Of a stretch of DNA of 45,702 bases, positions 42,638-45,702 are shown in pieces. The notes under the pieces were generated by a model. That model had not been told where the DNA came from, made no database searches, and saw only the letters and a list, made by a program, of their open reading frames with translations. The stretch spans positions 1 to 45,702 of the forward strand of contig JAGBVS010000211.1 of NCBI GenBank assembly GCA_017630195.1, given 5' to 3'. The DNA comes from Bacteroidales bacterium (lineage in GTDB: Bacteria > Bacteroidota > Bacteroidia > Bacteroidales > F082). Numbering within the stretch: position 1 is the first letter of the stretch; each line of letters starts with the position of its first letter. A program made the translations under genes and the position numbers.

Positions 42638-44428
42638 TCATATATGTAAAATATAATTTCGTAAGTAGTTGATGAAAGCAACAACGAACATAAACATTGT
42701 TATTATAAACAACATAATAATTGTAAATATCAAAGAACCCCATACTTGGGAATTATCTGTATCTCTCGTTGTTGAACCATCGCTCCATTTGGTAATGGTA
42801 GTAACAGTTTTTGCCGTGGCAAGTGTTCCGAAAATTCCTGCTATTATTCCAGACATGAACCAAGCTGAACGATTGTTTCCGTTTAAAACTCTTCTGTTGT
42901 TCATATAAACAGGAGTCATGCTTGCCATTATATATAGAACAATAGATACAGCCACGAAACCAAGCATTGAATATTCCTGTGCAATGAGAGAAAATACAAC
43001 TCCTAAAATGGCTGATATGACTATATAAGGTGTACTTGCATTGTATGTCCGTTTTGTTGAAGTTATATAGTGTTCTCTTAATTCATTGTATTCTCTAATA
43101 ACGTCAGAGTCGTCGGGCATTGCCGCTGCGATTTCTTCTAATAAGAGACGAGTTTTTTTTGCTTGGCTGTGTTTTGTTATGATACACATGTCTTTGCCAC
43201 TTTCATCTACATACTGAGTCCAGCTGTTATAGATGACAGATATTTTATTTAATAATGTATCTGCCTCAATATAAGACATTGAGCGTAAGCCGGCAATAGA
43301 TCTGGCTTGTCTTACCTCATTAATATTAAGCTTCTTAGGTGCTTTTTTGAATAATAATTCATAAATCATGTGAATTATTATTGAACCTATAAGCAAAAGT
43401 GATAGTGAGATTTCAAGGAGTTCGTCTATTGTGTAACCTTGTACTTTAAATCTGTTGTCAATTTTTGTATCAAGTGTTTGACTGAAGGGAATGCACTGGT
43501 CCTTGATGACGTTTCCCTTTACTTTGACAGTCACATTGATATAATCACTTGTCGCTTTTATTTTTTGAGTAAAGACGGCTTGTTTTGCAAAATAATGTTC
43601 ATTGACTTTAAGGCTTTTGTTATACTTTACTATAGGTTCACCTTCAACTACATCTCCTATGAGTTCAATGTTATTGTTGTCGCTAAAATCGAAATGTAGA
43701 GGCAATGCACCTCCATTAGGATTGTCTTGTGCAAAGAGATACCAGCCATCTTTGATGTCAGCTTTTAGTATAATGTTAAATTCTTTTTTGTTTAATTTCT
43801 CTGTTTCGACAGTCCATTTGATAGCTTTTATATCATAATTTGTTGCGACGACAGGGCGCACGGTAAAGCCGTAATAACGACTTTCGTTTTCCATAGTATA
43901 AATTCTGCTGTTAAAATCCATGGCGCATGCACTGGTGGTATTATTTTCAATAGGAGTAGAACACCAATAGTGTCCGTGAGCGTCTTTTATTTGGTATAGA
44001 GATGCATCACTGCGGAAGCCTGCGGCGGGAAGGAAAATGTTGTTTCCGTTAGGGCCTGTAATCTTATAGCCTTTTTTGCCGCTTTGAGTGGTCCATTGCC
44101 ATGTGCATCTTTTCTTTAATTCCTCAAATTCTTCTTTGGTTGGCAATCTCCAAGCGCTGCCACAGTTGACGGCAGCAGCGTCGTATAGAGGATTGGCTTT
44201 AATGTTGCCAAGTTGCTTGCCGCTTGTTGAACTATTGTTCTGCGAATATTTGGATTTCGTATTAATCTCTCCCCAAGAGAAATAACTGCCGTATTGTTCC
44301 GGAGAATCTGCTCCAACGTTGCACGATGCCCATTTTACGCTCAATCCTAAATCAACGGCACTGCCCTGCGCCAATATTTCAGATGTTATAAGCGTAAATA
44401 AAATTAGACCGAGGATTATTTTCTTCAT
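42638..44428 (-). CDS. FISUMP / DsbD-N-like / multi-pass membrane chimera
   Basis: 596 residues. Signal peptide MKKIILGLILFTLITSEILA. Residues 22-196 match the FISUMP ('major paralogous') domain: VDLGLSVKWASCNVGA, YFSWGE, WRLPTKEEFEEL, YWCSTP, FTVRPV. Residues 203-322 resemble the N-terminal domain of DsbD as found in Bacteroidetes (DIKDGWYLFAQDNPNGG, KQAVFTQKIK), but the usual pair of cysteines is reduced to Cys312 (KDQCIPF). One membrane helix (336-359), a charged probably cytoplasmic region (360-465) and four more helices (467-484, 487-508, 522-540, 562-588) follow. So the first 335 residues should be periplasmic. Function unknown; not a normal DsbD, since the thioredoxin domain and the transmembrane cysteines are absent. 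Confidence 0.65.
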   Translation of the reverse strand: MKKIILGLILFTLITSEILAQGSAVDLGLSVKWASCNVGADSPEQYGSYFSWGEINTKSKYSQNNSSTSGKQLGNIKANPLYDAAAVNCGSAWRLPTKEEFEELKKRCTWQWTTQSGKKGYKITGPNGNNIFLPAAGFRSDASLYQIKDAHGHYWCSTPIENNTTSACAMDFNSRIYTMENESRYYGFTVRPVVATNYDIKAIKWTVETEKLNKKEFNIILKADIKDGWYLFAQDNPNGGALPLHFDFSDNNNIELIGDVVEGEPIVKYNKSLKVNEHYFAKQAVFTQKIKATSDYINVTVKVKGNVIKDQCIPFSQTLDTKIDNRFKVQGYTIDELLEISLSLLLIGSIIIHMIYELLFKKAPKKLNINEVRQARSIAGLRSMSYIEADTLLNKISVIYNSWTQYVDESGKDMCIITKHSQAKKTRLLLEEIAAAMPDDSDVIREYNELREHYITSTKRTYNASTPYIVISAILGVVFSLIAQEYSMLGFVAVSIVLYIMASMTPVYMNNRRVLNGNNRSAWFMSGIIAGIFGTLATAKTVTTITKWSDGSTTRDTDNSQVWGSLIFTIIMLFIITMFMFVVAFINYLRNYILHI

Positions 44429-44460
44429 AACAAATTATGTTTATGATGTTTTTATTTTAA

Positions 44461-44476
44461 GTGAGTTTGATATAAA
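44461..44476 (+). repeat. Left terminal inverted repeat of the IS982 relic
   Basis: GTGAGTTTGATATAAA; 13 of 16 positions equal the reverse complement of the right end. Confidence 0.65.
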
Positions 44477-44548
44477 ATTATTCATTAAAAATGAATAATA
44501 TAACGATATTTTTGTGTCTTTAAAGTGCTAACAACAAGAACAAAAGTT

Positions 44549-45429
44549 ATGTTATACGTCAACAAAGTTATTGAAATTTTTTATATGGTAGACGACTTCT
44601 GTAATTTTTTTAATGAAACAATAAAAAACATTCAATTGAGAAATACATGGGAACAAGCCAAGTCGTCTCTCTGATGCCGAAATGATAACAATTTTCATAA
44701 TGTTCCAATAAGAGGGTATAAATGTTTGAAGTATTTCTATATCAATTATATAAGCAGCATTGTTATAATCTTTTCCCAAAAACAGTATCCTATAATATGT
44801 TCGTTGAATTGTAAAAGAAGGTCGCGGCACCGATGCTTATTTTGTCAAGTAGGTGCTTTTGGGTAAATGCATGGGAGTCAACTTCATAGATTCAACTCCA
44901 TTGAGAATGTGTCGCAACCAACGCATCCTTTGTCACAAGGTCTTCAAAGGAATAGCCATGAGAGGACACTGCTCTATGGGATGGTCCTTTTGATTCAAAC
45001 TCCATCTGATTATCAACGAGAAAGGAAAAATACTAAATTTCAAGTTCATGCCAGGTAATGTTGATGACATGGTTCCGTTGAAATATGAAAACTTCATCAG
45101 GGTGTTTTACGGCAAGCTGGTGGCTGACAAAGGATACATATCTCAAGAATTGTTTAATAAATTATTCATCAATGGCATTCAATTGGTTGCAAAAATAAAG
45201 AACAATATCAAGAACAGTCTGATGAGCATGGCGGACAAGATTCTGTTGTGGAAATGAGTTTTGATAGAATCGATAAATAACGAACTAAAGAACATTGCGC
45301 AGATTGAGCATTCCAGACATTGTTCTTTCTCAAATTTCATTGTCAATACCATCGCAGCATTAGCGGTATATTGCTTCTTTACGAAGAAACTTTCTATATC
45401 TATGGAGCATTATCACGACAATCAATAGG
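44549..45429 (+). pseudogene. IS982-family transposase, broken by frameshifts and nonsense codons
   Basis: From ATG 44549 the frame gives VIEIFYMVDDFCNFFNE; after a shift SDAEMITIFIMFQ; back in the first frame RGYKCLKYFYI; then FPKTVSYNMFVEL and, after a stop, KKVAAPML; then in the last frame VNFIDSTPLRMCRNQRIL, FKLHLIINEKGKILNF, PGNVDDMVPLKYENF, GKLVADKGYISQELF, then ELKNIAQIEHSRH and AVYCFFTKKLSI. All are ordered pieces of a DDE IS982 transposase. At least three frameshifts and several stops (TGA within the FKLH and ILLWK regions, TAA/TAG earlier) make it inactive. Confidence 0.85.
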
Positions 45430-45444
45430 TTTTGTTTTAGTTGT

Positions 45445-45460
45445 TTATGTCGAACTTACG
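45445..45460 (-). repeat. Right terminal inverted repeat of the IS982 relic
   Basis: TTTATGTCGAACTTAC on the plus strand; its reverse complement GTAAGTTCGACATAAA matches the left end at 13 of 16 positions. Confidence 0.65.
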
Positions 45461-45526
45461 TTAATTAAAATTTATTTTAGTTGCTTCAATCTTTTGTCTT
45501 ATGATTCTGTACTTTTTTTCTTAGAC

Positions 45527-45562
45527 ATAAAAAAACTCCCGTGAATTTCTTCGCGGGAGTTT
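45527..45562 (-). terminator. Terminator of the EF-G-like gene
   Basis: AAACTCCCGCGAA (45562-45550, minus strand) pairs with TTCACGGGAGTTT (45545-45533, one wobble pair), loop of 4 nt, followed by T residues. It lies about 20 nt past the stop codon. Confidence 0.85.
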
Positions 45563-45583
45563 TTGTATTTAGTGGAGATTTTA

Positions 45584-45702
45584 TCAATCTTCGTCTTTCT
45601 TGCTTTCTTCGTAAGCTTTCAAGAGTTTTGTTTGAACGTCAGTTGGAACTTGAGCGTATTCTGCGTATTCCATTGTGAATGTACCACGACCTGATGTCAA
45701 TG
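45584..45702 (-). CDS. Elongation factor G-type protein, C-terminus (partial)
   Basis: 39 codons are visible: LTSGRGTFTMEYAEYAQVP, then TDVQTKLLKAYEE and a Lys/Asp/Glu-rich tail before TGA. This matches the end of EF-G domain V, where 'LTxGRxxFxMxFxxYExVP' is typical. The VPTDVQ..L tail is closer to the second, EF-G-like protein of Bacteroidetes than to canonical FusA, as I recall, so I give no gene symbol. The rest lies beyond the window. Cytoplasmic GTPase of translation. Confidence 0.8.
   Translation of the reverse strand, partial: LTSGRGTFTMEYAEYAQVPTDVQTKLLKAYEESKKDED

Larger units (their letters stand above)
44459..45462 (+). mobile_element. Decayed IS982-family insertion sequence
   Basis: About 1.0 kb, the typical IS982 size, bounded by imperfect inverted repeats (44461-44476 and 45445-45460) and filled by a broken transposase gene on the plus strand. 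I see no clear target-site duplication. It lies between the chimera gene and the EF-G-like gene. Confidence 0.75.

Noticed and set aside
42558-42743. 61-codon frame on the minus strand overlapping the end of the chimera gene
   Set aside because: Mostly overlaps the coding C-terminus of the chimera in another frame, low-complexity, no initiation signal.
44552-44830. 92-codon minus-strand frame near 44.7 kb
   Set aside because: It is the antisense of the broken IS982 transposase, which accounts for the sequence on the plus strand.
44549-45429. Possible recoding of TGA in the transposase frame
   Set aside because: The TGA codons replace Gly and Arg positions of the family and coexist with frameshifts and other stop codons, so they are ordinary decay; other genes here use TGA as a normal stop.

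Overview
The window comes from a low-GC member of the Bacteroidetes, most likely the order Bacteroidales and possibly an uncultured, host-associated lineage. Evidence: a SusC/SusD pair, several secreted proteins with type IX secretion (T9SS) C-terminal sorting domains, a DUF4270 lipoprotein, an IPExxxVDY-family protein behind acpP-fabF-rnc, the short Bacteroidales-type GT5 protein, and TAnnTTTG promoter -7 boxes. Everything rests on reading the sequence and on remembered families; no database search was run.

Layout. 1-4.4 kb: the 5' end of purH (minus) diverges from recJ (plus); a GH3-family acyl-amide synthetase and a LysE-type exporter overlap by 4 nt on the minus strand. 4.4-17 kb: a small outer-membrane protein, a large lamin-tail-domain secreted protein, asd-ribF (overlapping) followed by a secreted C69 peptidase, a T9SS-sorted thioredoxin-like protein, and a two-gene minus-strand operon of secreted proteins behind a promoter dressed with 10-bp-phased TATGC repeats. 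17.2-24.9 kb: a minus-strand susC-susD-PNGase F-like operon, the most interesting metabolic unit here. 25-28.4 kb: radA, then a 500-bp cassette encoding an S23/four-helix-bundle protein between inverted arrays of an 8-bp repeat, then a nucleoside-recognition membrane protein and a barrel protein. 28.6-38.6 kb: housekeeping genes topA, polA, acpP-fabF-rnc-IPExxxVDY, pheS and a secreted cyclophilin. 38.6-42.2 kb: DUF4270, GT5, tRNA-Lys(CUU) and meaB. 42.2-45.7 kb: a truncated gene remnant, an unusual FISUMP/DsbD-like/membrane chimera, a decayed IS982-family element with recognisable terminal inverted repeats, and the 3' end of an EF-G-type gene.

How the genes fit together. The SusCD-PNGase F operon suggests surface deglycosylation of host or dietary glycoproteins coupled to uptake of the released product. 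All three acidic residues I recall as important in PNGase F are present. acpP-fabF are fatty-acid synthesis genes, and rnc follows them in the same tight run. GH3 plus LysE suggests making and exporting an amino-acid conjugate. The S23 cassette, the repeat-derived insertion in polA, the two similar promoter cassettes (near 11.55 and 41.0 kb) and the IS982 relic show that short repeats with AGACT/AGTCT cores and mobile sequences have moved through this genome's gene boundaries.
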